The notes under the pieces are model-generated. The model was not told the DNA's origin. It saw only the letters and a program-made list of their open reading frames with translations, and did not search any database. From NCBI GenBank assembly GCA_003354135.1, contig PIVK01000008.1, positions 1 through 64,000 of the forward strand: a stretch of DNA of 64,000 bases, written 5' to 3'. The DNA comes from Rhodospirillales bacterium. Lineage in GTDB: Bacteria; Pseudomonadota; Alphaproteobacteria; Rhodospirillales; GLO-3. Below, one piece after another: positions 18,231-28,160 of the stretch; positions within the stretch are counted from its first letter, which is position 1; every line of letters starts with the position of its first letter. Position numbers and translations under genes: made by a program.

Positions 18231-18692
18231 TCAGGTTCCCTCAGATTTTTCGACGACCAACGCCGTTCCGTCAACGCCGGTGACAGAGACCTTGGTTCCG
18301 GCCGCCATGTCTTCGCCCGAAACTTTCCACGTGGTGTCGTCCACCTTGAGCTTGCCTTGGCCGTCGACGATTGCCTCTTGCAGGGTGAAATGGCGTCCTA
18401 CGTACCGTTCGCCACGGCGGTTGAGCGTCGGATGGTCGGTGGCGGTGGGGTGCTGACGGACCCAAAGACGTCCGGCGGCGACGCTGATGATCGAGAGCAC
18501 CGCGAAGATCAGAAACTGGTATTCCCAGATCAGGTCGGGGGTCGCCAGCTTGACGAACCCCGTGAGAACGGCGGCGATGGCAAGCCACAGGAACACCACG
18601 CCCGGAGCGAAAACCTCAAGCACCACCAGCAGCACCGCAAGGATGAACCAGTGCCAGAAGATGAGCGGCGGCAGGATTTCCATAATCTCCAT
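18231..18692 (-). CDS. NfeD family membrane protein
   Basis: The 153-aa protein has two or three N-terminal membrane helices (IFWHWFILAVLLVVLEVFAP, then a second pair) and a C-terminal OB-fold-like segment ending in VTGVDGTALVVEK. NfeD proteins pair with SPFH/stomatin proteins and are thought to organise membrane microdomains. The SPFH partner lies 6 bp upstream in the same operon. Confidence 0.87.
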   Translation of the reverse strand: MEIMEILPPLIFWHWFILAVLLVVLEVFAPGVVFLWLAIAAVLTGFVKLATPDLIWEYQFLIFAVLSIISVAAGRLWVRQHPTATDHPTLNRRGERYVGRHFTLQEAIVDGQGKLKVDDTTWKVSGEDMAAGTKVSVTGVDGTALVVEKSEGT

Positions 18693-18698
18693 TTACGA

Positions 18699-19733
18699 CT
18701 AGTCCTCGTCCTCATCATCGCCCCAGGGACGGCGCGCCTTGAGCCGTTCGTGGATCACCGGCGCGGGCTCGGAGGCGCGCAAGGGCATGGCGGGCTTGGC
18801 CGGTTTTTTGTCACTTGTGTCACGGAAGGCCTCCTTGGCCAGTTCCGTGATGCCGGTCAGCGATCCCAGCACGCCCATCACCTCCATGGGCAGCAGGACC
18901 AGCTTCTCGTTTTCCGCGGACGCGATATCTTTGAGTGCCTCGATGTATTTCTGGGCGACGAAGTAGTTCACCGCCTGCACGTCGCCCGTGGCGATGGCAT
19001 CGGACACCATGACCGTCGCCTTGGCTTCGGCTTCCGCTTCGCGTTCGCGGGCCTCGGCGTCGCGGAAGGCGGCCTCGCGCCGCCCTTCGGCCTCCAAAAT
19101 TGCCGACTGCTTCTGGCCCTCGGCTTCCAGGATCGCCGCCTGGCGCTTGCCCTCGGCTTCCAGGATGCTGGCGCGCTTGTCGCGTTCGGCCTTCATCTGG
19201 CGCGCCATGGCGTCGACCAGATCGCGGGGCGGCGAGATGTCCTTGATCTCTATGCGGGCCACCTTGACGCCCCAGGGGTTGGTCGCCTCGTCAACCACGG
19301 TTAGCAGCCGGGTGTTGATCTGGTCGCGCTGGGACAGGAGTTCGTCCAGGTCCATGGACCCCATCACGGTCCGGATGTTGGTCATGGTGAGATTAAGGAT
19401 CGCCAGTTCCAGCTGATTGACCTCGTAGGACGCCTGGGCCGCATCCAGAACCTGGAAGAAGACCACCCCGTCCACGGTGATCATGGCGTTGTCACGGGTG
19501 ATGATTTCCTGCGAAGGCACGTCAAGGACGCGCTCCATCATATTTATGATGTGACCGACGCGGTCCACCATGGGGATGATCAGATTCAGGCCCGGCTTCA
19601 GGGAACGGGTGAAACGGCCGAAGCGCTCGACCGTGAACTCGAACCCCTGCGACACCGTCTTGACCCCCAGGAAGACCAGGACCACGGCCAGAAACAGAAA
19701 AGCCAGGACGAAGATGGAAAATGCGTTCAGCAT
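18699..19733 (-). CDS. SPFH/Band 7 (stomatin/QmcA-like) membrane protein
   Basis: The 344-aa protein has one N-terminal membrane helix, then a Band 7 domain ([48 protein letters not shown]). A long Ala/Glu-rich coiled coil with a repeated ILEAEG unit (three copies) follows. It belongs with QmcA/paraslipin proteins that oligomerise at the inner membrane. It is first in the operon with NfeD, the classical pairing. Confidence 0.9.
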   Translation of the reverse strand: MLNAFSIFVLAFLFLAVVLVFLGVKTVSQGFEFTVERFGRFTRSLKPGLNLIIPMVDRVGHIINMMERVLDVPSQEIITRDNAMITVDGVVFFQVLDAAQASYEVNQLELAILNLTMTNIRTVMGSMDLDELLSQRDQINTRLLTVVDEATNPWGVKVARIEIKDISPPRDLVDAMARQMKAERDKRASILEAEGKRQAAILEAEGQKQSAILEAEGRREAAFRDAEAREREAEAEAKATVMVSDAIATGDVQAVNYFVAQKYIEALKDIASAENEKLVLLPMEVMGVLGSLTGITELAKEAFRDTSDKKPAKPAMPLRASEPAPVIHERLKARRPWGDDEDED

Positions 19734-19863
19734 GGCAGCCCCCGTAGACGGCTTCGATTGCTTGTCATTAGATAATGATTCTGGCGCGGGCGCAAAGCGT
19801 TTAAGCGATCTCCAGCATCAGATTCCCCGGTTGCGGAATTCTCGCGCGAATGTCGCTATTGCG

Positions 19864-20382
19864 CTATTTCGGCGAAGGTCGGAATCCAGGATCGGTTTGA
19901 ATGGTCTTCAGGTATTCAATGATACTATCGATTTTCTCCTTGGATCTACCGCCGAAAGCGTCGCCCCAAACGGGCATATCCCCCCCGTGACCGAGGAACC
20001 GTCCCCCTGTGTAAATGACCTTGGTGACCCAATCCGTGGGGAAAGTGCCGTTTTCACGGCGAAGCCGCGTGAGATTGGCGGGTTCCGTCTTTAACATCAC
20101 GGCCATCTGGCCGTTGCCGTCGGCGGCCGTCCCATGACAGGGCGAGCAGTAAACTACGAAACTCCCTTTGCCGCTCTTGATCAATTCATCCGGTTTCGCC
20201 TCTCCGGCAGCACTCGAGGCGGCAGCGCTCGAGGCGGCAACGTTCGAGGCGGCAACGTTCGAGGCGGCAACGTTCGAGGCGGCAGCCGGTCCAACGCCGA
20301 TACAAAGCGTGCAAGTCAGGAGCAGGCTTGCCGGGAGAGCGTTCGACCGAGGCCAGAGTCTGGATTTCGAGATCACTTTCAT
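19864..20382 (-). CDS. Secreted monoheme cytochrome c
   Basis: The 172-aa protein has a signal peptide (about 1-35, LLTCTLCIGVGPAAA), an Ala/Ser/Asn-rich spacer, and one class I cytochrome c domain with heme motif CSPCHG. A Met in the GGDMPVWGDAF loop is the probable axial ligand. It should act in periplasmic electron transfer; the partner is unknown. The spacer is encoded by a 15-bp tandem repeat that could vary in copy number. Confidence 0.88.
   Translation of the reverse strand: MKVISKSRLWPRSNALPASLLLTCTLCIGVGPAAASNVAASNVAASNVAASSAAASSAAGEAKPDELIKSGKGSFVVYCSPCHGTAADGNGQMAVMLKTEPANLTRLRRENGTFPTDWVTKVIYTGGRFLGHGGDMPVWGDAFGGRSKEKIDSIIEYLKTIQTDPGFRPSPK
20216..20285. repeat. 15-bp tandem repeat inside the cytochrome c gene
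   Basis: A unit like GAGGCGGCAACGTTC is repeated about 4.7 times with small variation. The 15-bp length keeps the frame and encodes five-residue AASNV/AASSA units between the signal peptide and heme domain. Confidence 0.85.
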
Positions 20383-20580
20383 TTGCCTAACCCTTTAACG
20401 TTGAATTCCCCTCTTTCAAGAGGATTAAACCTTAAGTCGCCCCCATGATAGCTAAACAGACCGGAACGCTGAAGCGGAATCCGCTTGAACCGACATTCCC
20501 CATACGGCTCCCAAGTTGGCCCCGATGACAGCCGGACAGGACCTGTCCTGAAACCATGCCCCGCATTTTGGCCCAACCGG

Positions 20581-21162
20581 ATGAGCTTTCGACTGCCGTG
20601 CCGTCCCTCGCCGCCGTTCGAGCCGTCGGCGCTGTTGAACCTGTGCCGGGATGTGGAGCGTCTGTTCCGCATCAATCCGCACCTGGAGTTCCATGAGTGG
20701 ACCGCGTTGGATGGCGGGGGCTGCCGGGTCAGATTTCGCAACCATGCCAATGGCCGGGATCTGGACCTGACCCTGTCCGTCAGAGAGGAGAACGATGGCT
20801 TCGTCGTCGAGTATGGCGACGGGCTGAAGCGCTCAACGTCCTTTCGGGTCGAACCCGCCGCCGACGGGGCGACCCTGCTGGTTAAGGAAGTCTACGCCGA
20901 CCTGCCGGTGGCCGAAAAGGAGGCCCGGGCTGACGAGGTGGACAACACCTTGGTCCCTTGGGGCAATGCCCTTTGGCGTTATTTCCGTCACTGGAACCGT
21001 TGGTCCTGGTTATCTCCCTGGCGCTGGTACATGACCCGGGTCTGGCAACCGATGAAACCATCGGCCCGACGAATCACCTCACTGATCATCCTGATCACCC
21101 TTGCCGAATTTGTCGGCTTCCTGTTCGTGGTCCTGATTTTTTGGCTAGAGCGTCTTTCATGA
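20581..21162 (+). CDS. Hypothetical tail-anchored protein
   Basis: The 193-aa product has no recognised motif. Residues 1-120 look like a small alpha/beta domain (FHEWTALDGGGCRVRF, then a VREENDGFVVEYGDG stretch) and could be a START/SRPBCC-like fold, which is only a guess. A Trp/Arg-rich segment (about 130-155) precedes one C-terminal membrane helix (SLIILITLAEFVGFLFVVLI). I chose ATG 20581 over an upstream in-frame start because the extra residues look non-coding; no strong ribosome site is seen. Confidence 0.65.
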   Translation: MSFRLPCRPSPPFEPSALLNLCRDVERLFRINPHLEFHEWTALDGGGCRVRFRNHANGRDLDLTLSVREENDGFVVEYGDGLKRSTSFRVEPAADGATLLVKEVYADLPVAEKEARADEVDNTLVPWGNALWRYFRHWNRWSWLSPWRWYMTRVWQPMKPSARRITSLIILITLAEFVGFLFVVLIFWLERLS

Positions 21163-21228
21163 AAAAGGAGTCGCGGGAGATTCCCAAACGTGGCGCCACG
21201 AAGCGGCTTCGATTTCTCACGATCCGCT

Positions 21229-21864
21229 CTAAGTCCGGGGGTGGCCCAGCGTCACCACGTAAAGCGGTTTGTCCCCCTCCGGGCTGCCGATAAACGCATG
21301 GAGTTCCGCGTCGCGGAAGGCCCCCACCACAGCCGCACCGAGCCCGAGGGACACGGCCTGCAGTTCCACGTTCTGGGCCACGTGTCCGGCCTCGATAAGT
21401 ACGTAGCGTGACGCCCGGTCCCGGTATTTGGCGGCGGTGCGTGCCTCCACGCCTGAGATGACGAGCACGGCCGGCGCCGTTGCGATCCAGTCCTGGTGCA
21501 GACAGATGGCGGCCAGGTCCGCACGCCGGTCTCCGCCCGAGATCTTCCTGAGCGCATGGGGCTTGGCGGCGTAATGATGGATACCCGCCGTCAGGCCCTC
21601 GACCGCGCCGGTCAGAAGGTAAAGTTCCATGGGGAACAGGGCGCCGGCCGAGGGCACTGTTCTATAGTCGCGGCCATGCGTGATGCCCTGGCCTGCCCAC
21701 AGGAGCTGTGAGACCTGGGTCAGGGTCAGGGCGGTTCCCGAATACTCGCGGGCCGAACGCCGACGGGCGATCGCGTCGTTGAGGGCCATGCCGCCTGCCA
21801 TGTCCGGAGCCGGCAGGACGATCCCCCCTTTCATCTTGGGGCCGGGGCCAATGACGAGTGTCAT
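21229..21864 (-). CDS. SagB/ThcOx-type nitroreductase-fold oxidoreductase
   Basis: The 211-aa protein matches the SagB-type dehydrogenase group. It has a RRSAREYSGTALTLTQVSQL start, TVPSAGALFPMELYLLTG, a mid HHYAAKPHAL segment, GHVAQNVELQAVSLGLGAA and a PLYVVTLGHP end. These FMN enzymes oxidise azolines in peptide maturation, but stand-alone copies are common and unassigned. No YcaO or precursor peptide gene is visible here. Its start overlaps the stop of the C_GCAxxG_C_C gene (ATGA). Confidence 0.87.
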   Translation of the reverse strand: MTLVIGPGPKMKGGIVLPAPDMAGGMALNDAIARRRSAREYSGTALTLTQVSQLLWAGQGITHGRDYRTVPSAGALFPMELYLLTGAVEGLTAGIHHYAAKPHALRKISGGDRRADLAAICLHQDWIATAPAVLVISGVEARTAAKYRDRASRYVLIEAGHVAQNVELQAVSLGLGAAVVGAFRDAELHAFIGSPEGDKPLYVVTLGHPRT

Positions 21865-22313
21865 TTTTTCCTGGCGGCCCCCCTTGGCAGCAGGTCGTCA
21901 AGAATCTCTGCCGTCTCTTTCACGATCTCGGTACAAACGGGGCGGAATTTGCCCTTGCCTTTGGCGCACAGCCACTCGGCGTCGGCCAGCCCCTCCTTGT
22001 CCAGGAGCTTGCGGCAGGCCAGCGCACCCCGGTTCTCGACGAAACGGTCCAGCAGTTCCCGGGTGGCGTCGTTGGCCTGGGACCGGGCCTTGCTCTCCTT
22101 CGCCCCGCGCCTAGAGAACCCCAGCACCATGATGGCACCGGTGATCGCACCGCAGGTGCTGCCCGATTGCCCCATGCCGCCACCGAAGGCCCTACCCAGG
22201 TTCATGGCGGTCTTCTTGTCGAGTCCGCAATCGCGGCCGAAGGCAACGGCCATGGCTTGGCTGCAGTTGCAGCCGGACTGGAAGAGCTTCACAGCCTTTT
22301 TTTTCCGTTTCAT
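21861..22313 (-). CDS. C_GCAxxG_C_C family protein
   Basis: The 150-aa protein contains the family-defining cysteine pattern: SGCNCSQAM, FGRDCGLD, a GGGMGQSGSTCGAITGA motif, CRKLL, WLCAKGK and VCTEIVKETAEIL. Members are thought to be redox-active or metal-binding, but no reaction is established. The ATG at 22313 has GAGGAG 8 nt upstream. It is co-transcribed with the SagB-type oxidoreductase, so the two may form a redox pair. A fragment resembling its own C-terminus lies just upstream. Confidence 0.82.
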   Translation of the reverse strand: MKRKKKAVKLFQSGCNCSQAMAVAFGRDCGLDKKTAMNLGRAFGGGMGQSGSTCGAITGAIMVLGFSRRGAKESKARSQANDATRELLDRFVENRGALACRKLLDKEGLADAEWLCAKGKGKFRPVCTEIVKETAEILDDLLPRGAARKK

Positions 22314-22399
22314 GATGTCGTCTCCTCTTCGTCCAGCATGTCGTTGAGAATGTCGGCCGCCTTTCCGACGATCGAGGGACAGAGACGACGCCTTGAAGA
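22310..22399 (-). pseudogene. Fragment resembling the C-terminus of a C_GCAxxG_C_C protein
   Basis: In the frame ending at 22310, the minus strand encodes RRRLCPSIVGKAADILNDML before DEEETTS and a stop. This aligns with VCTEIVKETAEILDDLL, the end of the downstream gene. There is no in-frame start; an ATG at about 22416 is in another frame. It is probably a decayed duplicate or a frameshifted small gene. Confidence 0.45.
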
Positions 22400-22470
22400 C
22401 GTCAGACCTGGCCATGGCCGACCCTCCGCCGGGGTGAGGCGGAAATCTTAACACCCGAAAGGCGGGGGCG

Positions 22471-24102
<1,632 letters not shown>

Positions 24103-24143
24103 GTCCTGCTCTCCGTGTCCGGATGTGGTGGGGGGGGCGGGAG

Positions 24144-24653
24144 TTATTTCTTGCGGAAGGTGTCGAGCGCGATGACATCGGCCGAAGGGCCGTCGCCGGC
24201 TTCGTCGGTTTGCTCTTCCGCGGGGGGTATGGCCGGCAGGTCGATGTCGCTTTCTTCGTCCCCCAACGCGTCCGAGGGAACCATCTTGAGCTGGAGGCCG
24301 AAGTTAACCGACGGGTCGGCAAAACCCGAAATGGAGGCGAAGGGCACCACCACGCGCTCGGCCCGGCCCTTGAAGTAAAGGGTGACGCCCATGTTTTCGT
24401 CGTCGACGGTCAGATCCTCGTACTGGTTCTGCAGCACGATGGTCATTTCCTCGGGGTGCTGGGCCCTGAGGAAACCGGCGAGGACCACTCCCGGAGCTTG
24501 GGTGTCGAAGGTGATGTAGAAATGGTGCTCATCCGGCAACCCGTTTTGGACCACATAGCTCACGGCCCGGTGGACCACGCCGCGCAACGCACTCTCGATC
24601 CAGACGTCGTAGCGGATGGTATCGTCGTAGTGGATGGTATCGTCTTCGTTCAT
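24144..24653 (-). CDS. sspB: SspB-like ClpXP adaptor
   Basis: The 169-aa protein has the SspB fold ([59 protein letters not shown]) and an acidic tail ending in [10 protein letters not shown], the ClpX-binding type of tail. SspB delivers ssrA-tagged proteins to ClpXP. The N-terminus has a five-residue duplication ([12 protein letters not shown]). I chose ATG 24653. The ssrA tmRNA gene lies immediately upstream, so tag source and adaptor are neighbours. Confidence 0.88.
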   Translation of the reverse strand: MNEDDTIHYDDTIRYDVWIESALRGVVHRAVSYVVQNGLPDEHHFYITFDTQAPGVVLAGFLRAQHPEEMTIVLQNQYEDLTVDDENMGVTLYFKGRAERVVVPFASISGFADPSVNFGLQLKMVPSDALGDEESDIDLPAIPPAEEQTDEAGDGPSADVIALDTFRKK

Positions 24654-24694
24654 GGGGTGACAGCCTAGAATGGGCAATGGTGGGGTTCAAGAAC

Positions 24695-24994
24695 CAAAAA
24701 CGAAGTGGGAGGCTTCTGTTGCCAGGTGCCTCCCGAACCCCGTTGCCTACCGCTGTTTAGGCGGCGACAGCAAATGCCTCGTTATCGTTGGCATTTGTGA
24801 AAACGGCCCGATATCGGTGGTACCATACCGAGCAAAAACCAAGCCTTTACCACGCGTGTCGATCCTGGTTCGCCCCCATGAATGCCCCGACCGTCCTAAT
24901 TCAGGTGGGGAATTGGTGGAGGCGCCGGGTACTGCCCCCGGGTCCACTACGCTTATTCCGCAAGGCGTTTATCGCCATAGTCGGTTGCCCGACA
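24695..24994 (-). ncRNA. ssrA: Two-piece (permuted) tmRNA
   Basis: On the minus strand the acceptor piece comes first and ends CGCCTCCACCA (CCA at 24914-24916). After a 36-nt intervening loop, the coding piece starts GGGGGCGAACCAGGATCGAC at 24877. GGGGGCG pairs with CGCCTCC to form the tRNA-like acceptor stem. The tag frame (24792 down to 24757) encodes ANDNEAFAVAA followed by TAA. A GGGAGGC/GCCTCCC hairpin at 24707-24734, followed by a T-run, probably ends the transcript. Permutation is typical of alphaproteobacteria. Confidence 0.93.
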
Positions 24995-24999
24995 CCCCT

Positions 25000-25028
25000 A
25001 TTATAAGGCGGCGAGAGGGGTTTTTAAA
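25000..25028 (-). promoter_or_regulatory. Promoter of ssrA
   Basis: A perfect -10 TATAAT (25000-25005, minus strand) and TTTAAA (25023-25028) are spaced 17 bp. Transcription would start about 6 nt before the acceptor-piece sequence GGGGTGTCGGG. Confidence 0.6.
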
Positions 25029-25064
25029 GGGGAGTGTTGGAAACTGTCTGAATCCAGCCCCGCA

Positions 25065-25352
25065 TCAGACGACGGGTGCGCCATAGGCGTAGCTGTAGGG
25101 GGCAGGGCCTGAAAGTGCTATCACATCCCCATCTTCAAGTTCATGGGAAAGGTGCAAGTCCCCAATAAGCCCCGGGGAGACATCGCGACCGTTGACCAGG
25201 ATCAGGTAGAGCTCGCTCAGCGGGACTTTGAAATCGCTCACGATATCTTCCAGGGTCGCACCGGCGGGGTATTCAAGCTCCTGGTTGAGCTTGTTCTTAT
25301 CACAATATTTAGTGATCGAATTAAAAGCGCGTACCGTGACCGAGACCTTCAT
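25065..25352 (-). CDS. MoaD/ThiS-like ubiquitin-fold protein without terminal Gly-Gly
   Basis: The 95-aa protein resembles MoaD/ThiS sulfur carriers: KVSVTVRAFNSITKY, TLEDIVSDFKVP, LYLILVNGRDV and LEDGDVIALSGPAP. Such carriers supply sulfur for pterin cofactors. Aldehyde oxidoreductase operons often hold a MoaD-like gene, and this one is divergent from aorA. However, it ends PYSYAYGAPVV instead of the Gly-Gly needed for activation. ATG 25352 begins the family match; an upstream in-frame ATG at 25391 is possible. The role may be structural rather than sulfur transfer. Confidence 0.72.
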   Translation of the reverse strand: MKVSVTVRAFNSITKYCDKNKLNQELEYPAGATLEDIVSDFKVPLSELYLILVNGRDVSPGLIGDLHLSHELEDGDVIALSGPAPYSYAYGAPVV

Positions 25353-25710
25353 TCCCGCAGAATTATGTCCTCTAGGGGCAAGGGTGTTCATAGCGCTTGC
25401 TCAAAAGTTGTTATCCAGAGACGGCCTTAATATTCTCCTATTTGCGCAAATCCGTGAATTGTTTTTTGTCAATTCCGGACTGGCCGCCCCGTTATCCAGC
25501 AGAATCCACCTTAATCACCCTGTCCGATTTTCCAGGACCACCTCCGGTTTCAAAATTCTCCGGCAGACGTTCGACTTTAGTCGAATTGCGGAGACGTGGC
25601 GCGAGATTAGAATGGACCCTGGTCGAGTGGATTTTCCAGTTCAACGTTCCGCGATCTTAGTGTTTGTTTTAAAGCCCTAAGGGTCGCCAGAAAGGTTCCA
25701 GAGAAGGAAA
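25353..25710. promoter_or_regulatory. Divergent control region between the MoaD-like gene and aorA
   Basis: No gene is seen in this 358-bp, relatively AT-rich gap. It holds several dyads: ATTTGCGCAAAT (25440-25451, perfect), GAATTG-N8-CAATTC (25456-25475), and TTCGACTTTAGTCGAA (25570-25585). They are candidate binding sites for a regulator such as the nearby response regulator. No clear sigma-54 element was found. The aorA ribosome site is GAAGGAA just before 25711. Confidence 0.5.
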
Positions 25711-26190
25711 ATGCAAAAAACATTGAACATCATTCCCGAGAAATGCACAGGGTGTGCCCAATGCGAAATCGCATGTTCGATCGAGCATGTTGGGATGTTC
25801 TCCCCGTCTAAATCTCGGATCAAGGTTTTCAAGTTTCCTGACGAGGGGCGTTTCGTAGCTTATACGTGCACCCAGTGCTCCGAAGCTTGGTGTCAACGCG
25901 CTTGCCCGACCGGGGCAATCAGCGCAAATGCCGAAACCGGTGCGAAAGAGGTCTGTGAACCGACCTGTGTTGGCTGCAAGGTCTGCACCATTGCTTGCCC
26001 GTTCGGCACCATCAACTACGTTTCCGAACGCGGCAAAGTGACCAAGTGCGATCTTTGCGGTGGCGACCCGGCCTGTGTGAAAGCCTGCCCGACAGGTGCG
26101 ATCACCTTCATCGATGCCGATGCTACCGGTTACGACAGAATGAAAGCCTGGGCTGCCCAAACCGGCGGCGGGGCGCAACCCGAAGCGTAA
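25711..26190 (+). CDS. aorA: AOR electron-transfer subunit, four [4Fe-4S] ferredoxin (AorA-like)
   Basis: The 159-aa ferredoxin-like protein has sixteen Cys in four clusters of motifs: CTGCAQCEIAC, CTQCSEAWCQRAC, CVGCKVCTIAC and CDLCGGDPACVKAC. It matches the HycB-like electron-transfer subunit of three-subunit tungsten aldehyde oxidoreductases such as AorA of Aromatoleum. It would pass electrons from the catalytic subunit encoded 18 bp downstream to the FAD subunit. No signal peptide is present, so the complex is cytoplasmic. Confidence 0.88.
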   Translation: MQKTLNIIPEKCTGCAQCEIACSIEHVGMFSPSKSRIKVFKFPDEGRFVAYTCTQCSEAWCQRACPTGAISANAETGAKEVCEPTCVGCKVCTIACPFGTINYVSERGKVTKCDLCGGDPACVKACPTGAITFIDADATGYDRMKAWAAQTGGGAQPEA

Positions 26191-26208
26191 ATAGGGGGAT
26201 ATCATCAC

Positions 26209-28053
26209 ATGGCGTGGGCAAGAAAGCTTCTGCGTGTCAACCTGACGGAAGGCACCTGTACATCCGAACCGCTAAACATGGAATGGGCGTTCCAGTATCT
26301 GGGGTCGCGTGGTTTGGCGTCAAAATACCTGGTGGAAGAGATCGATCCGAGGGTCGATCCCATGTCCCCGGAAAACAAACTGATCATGTCAACCGGCCCG
26401 CTGACCGGTACGGCCGCGTCCACTTCGGGACGCTATACCGTGACCACTAAGGGGGAATTGACCGGCGCGATCGCCTGCTCCAACTCCGGCGGGTTCTTCG
26501 GTTGTGAAATGAAGAACGCCGGTTGGGATATGATCATCTTCGAAGGCAAGTCTCCGAAACCGGTTTATCTCTTCCTTCAAAATGACAAGCCCGAACTGAT
26601 CGATGCCGCCGATTATTGGGGCAAGTCGGTTTGGGACACCGAAGAAGGCATCAAGGCGAAACATCAGGATCCGCAAATTCGCGTCGCTTCCATCGGACTC
26701 CCCGGCGAACACGGCGTTAAGTTCGCCTGTATCGTCAATGACCTGGATCGTGCGGCCGGGCGTTCCGGCGTCGGGGCGGTTATGGGGTCCAAGAACCTGA
26801 AAGCGGTCGCGATCCGCGGCAACAAAGGAATCAAGATCGATAACTACGAAGGTTTCATGGAAACCGTTCGTGTCGGGAAGGCCATTTTGGCTGAAAACCC
26901 GGTAACCGGTGCCGGTCTTCCGACCTACGGCACGCAGGTTCTGATGAACGTCATCAACGAGATCGGCGCGCTTCCAACCCGCAACCACCGCGATAGCCAG
27001 TTCGAAGGTGCAAGCAATATTTCCGGTGAAGCCATGCACGAAGTCCGTGCGGACGGCACCAAAAACCTGGTCAACAACGCGGCTTGCTTTGGTTGCACCA
27101 TCGCCTGTCAGCGTGTGTCCAAGATCGAACGTAGCCACTTCACGGTCAAGGATCGTCCCGAATACCAAGTCGCTTCCGGCGGTCTGGAATACGAAAATGC
27201 CTGGGCGCTTGGTGCCAATACGGGCGTGAACGATCTGGAAGCCATTACCTTTGCCAGCTTCGTCTGTAACGAACAAGGTCTGGACCCGATTTCTCTGGGC
27301 GCGACCATTTCGGCTGCGATGGAGATGTTTGAAGAAGGTGTGATCACCACCAAGGACACCAATGGCATCGAACTGAAATTCGGCAATGCCGAAGGTTTGG
27401 TTCAAATGGTCGAAGCCACCATCAAGGGTGAAGGCTTCGGCAAGGAGATCGGATTGGGTTCGCGTCGTCTGTGCGAAAAATACGGTCGTCCGGAATTTCA
27501 CATGGGTGTGAAAAGCCAGGAATTCCCGGCTTACGACAGCCGCGGCATTCAGGGCATGGGGCTGTCCTATGCAACATCAAACCGTGGGGCCTGCCACCTG
27601 CGGTCCTATACCGTAGCTTCCGAGGTTCTGGGCATTCCGGAAAAAACCGATCCGCTGGAAACCGATGGCAAGGCGGGTCTGGTTAAGATCTTCCAGGATG
27701 CCACGGCGTCGGTTGATTCCTCCGGCCTGTGCATTTTCACCACCTTCGCCTGGACGCTTGAGGATATTGCGTCTCAGGTCAATGCGGCCTGTGAAGGGGA
27801 ATGGACGGCAGACAGTATGCTCGAGGTTGGCGAACGCATCTGGAACATGGAGCGCCAGTTCAACCTGGACGCCGGTTTCACGGGTAAGGACGACACCCTT
27901 CCGGCACGCCTGCTCAAGGATGCAGCCAAGACCGGCCCGGCGAAGGGCAGGGTTAACGAGCTCGGAAAAATGTTGCCTGAGTATTACGAGCTACGCGGCT
28001 GGGATGCCAACGGTGTTCCAGCCGGGGATACCTTGAAACGCTTGAACCTCTAA
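26209..28053 (+). CDS. aorB: Tungsten-type aldehyde ferredoxin oxidoreductase, catalytic subunit (AorB-like)
   Basis: The 614-aa protein is a full-length AOR family enzyme, oxidising aldehydes to acids with a bis-pterin tungsten (or molybdenum) cofactor and one [4Fe-4S] cluster. It has the N-terminal KLLRVNLTEG start, GPLTGTAASTSGRYTVTTKG, GVGAVMGSKNLKAVAIRG, the cluster motif CFGCTIAC, LGANTGVNDLEAI and the late SSGLCIF Cys. It lies between the ferredoxin and FAD subunits, the order of Aromatoleum aorABC. Metal identity and substrate range are inferred from family. Confidence 0.93.
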   Translation: MAWARKLLRVNLTEGTCTSEPLNMEWAFQYLGSRGLASKYLVEEIDPRVDPMSPENKLIMSTGPLTGTAASTSGRYTVTTKGELTGAIACSNSGGFFGCEMKNAGWDMIIFEGKSPKPVYLFLQNDKPELIDAADYWGKSVWDTEEGIKAKHQDPQIRVASIGLPGEHGVKFACIVNDLDRAAGRSGVGAVMGSKNLKAVAIRGNKGIKIDNYEGFMETVRVGKAILAENPVTGAGLPTYGTQVLMNVINEIGALPTRNHRDSQFEGASNISGEAMHEVRADGTKNLVNNAACFGCTIACQRVSKIERSHFTVKDRPEYQVASGGLEYENAWALGANTGVNDLEAITFASFVCNEQGLDPISLGATISAAMEMFEEGVITTKDTNGIELKFGNAEGLVQMVEATIKGEGFGKEIGLGSRRLCEKYGRPEFHMGVKSQEFPAYDSRGIQGMGLSYATSNRGACHLRSYTVASEVLGIPEKTDPLETDGKAGLVKIFQDATASVDSSGLCIFTTFAWTLEDIASQVNAACEGEWTADSMLEVGERIWNMERQFNLDAGFTGKDDTLPARLLKDAAKTGPAKGRVNELGKMLPEYYELRGWDANGVPAGDTLKRLNL

Positions 28054-28088
28054 GTGGAGCAGGTTTCTCTTAAACGCACAGACTAAGG

Positions 28089-28136
28089 AACCCTGCTGGA
28101 GAACGGCTTAACGGCTTTGTCCAGCGGGGTTTTTTG
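28089..28136 (+). terminator. Intrinsic terminator between aorB and aorC
   Basis: A stem of about 12 bp (AACCCTGCTGGA / TCCAGCGGGGTT, one imperfect pair) with a loop of about 19 nt is followed by a T-run. It lies in the 107-bp gap inside the aor cluster, so it may reduce transcription into aorC. Confidence 0.7.
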
Positions 28137-28160
28137 TTTCAGGGATAAGGAGAAGGACCG

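Noticed and set aside
20216-20285. Possible CRISPR-like or regulatory repeat
   Set aside because: The 15-bp units are contiguous, in frame and translated as part of the cytochrome c spacer.
24690-25010. ssrA as a proven integration site of the aor block
   Set aside because: Islands normally enter at the 3' end of ssrA; the block lies on the 5' side, and no integrase or repeated att segment is seen.
25590-25680. Sigma-54 promoter ahead of aorA
   Set aside because: A TGGCGCG is present but no GC dinucleotide stands at the required spacing.
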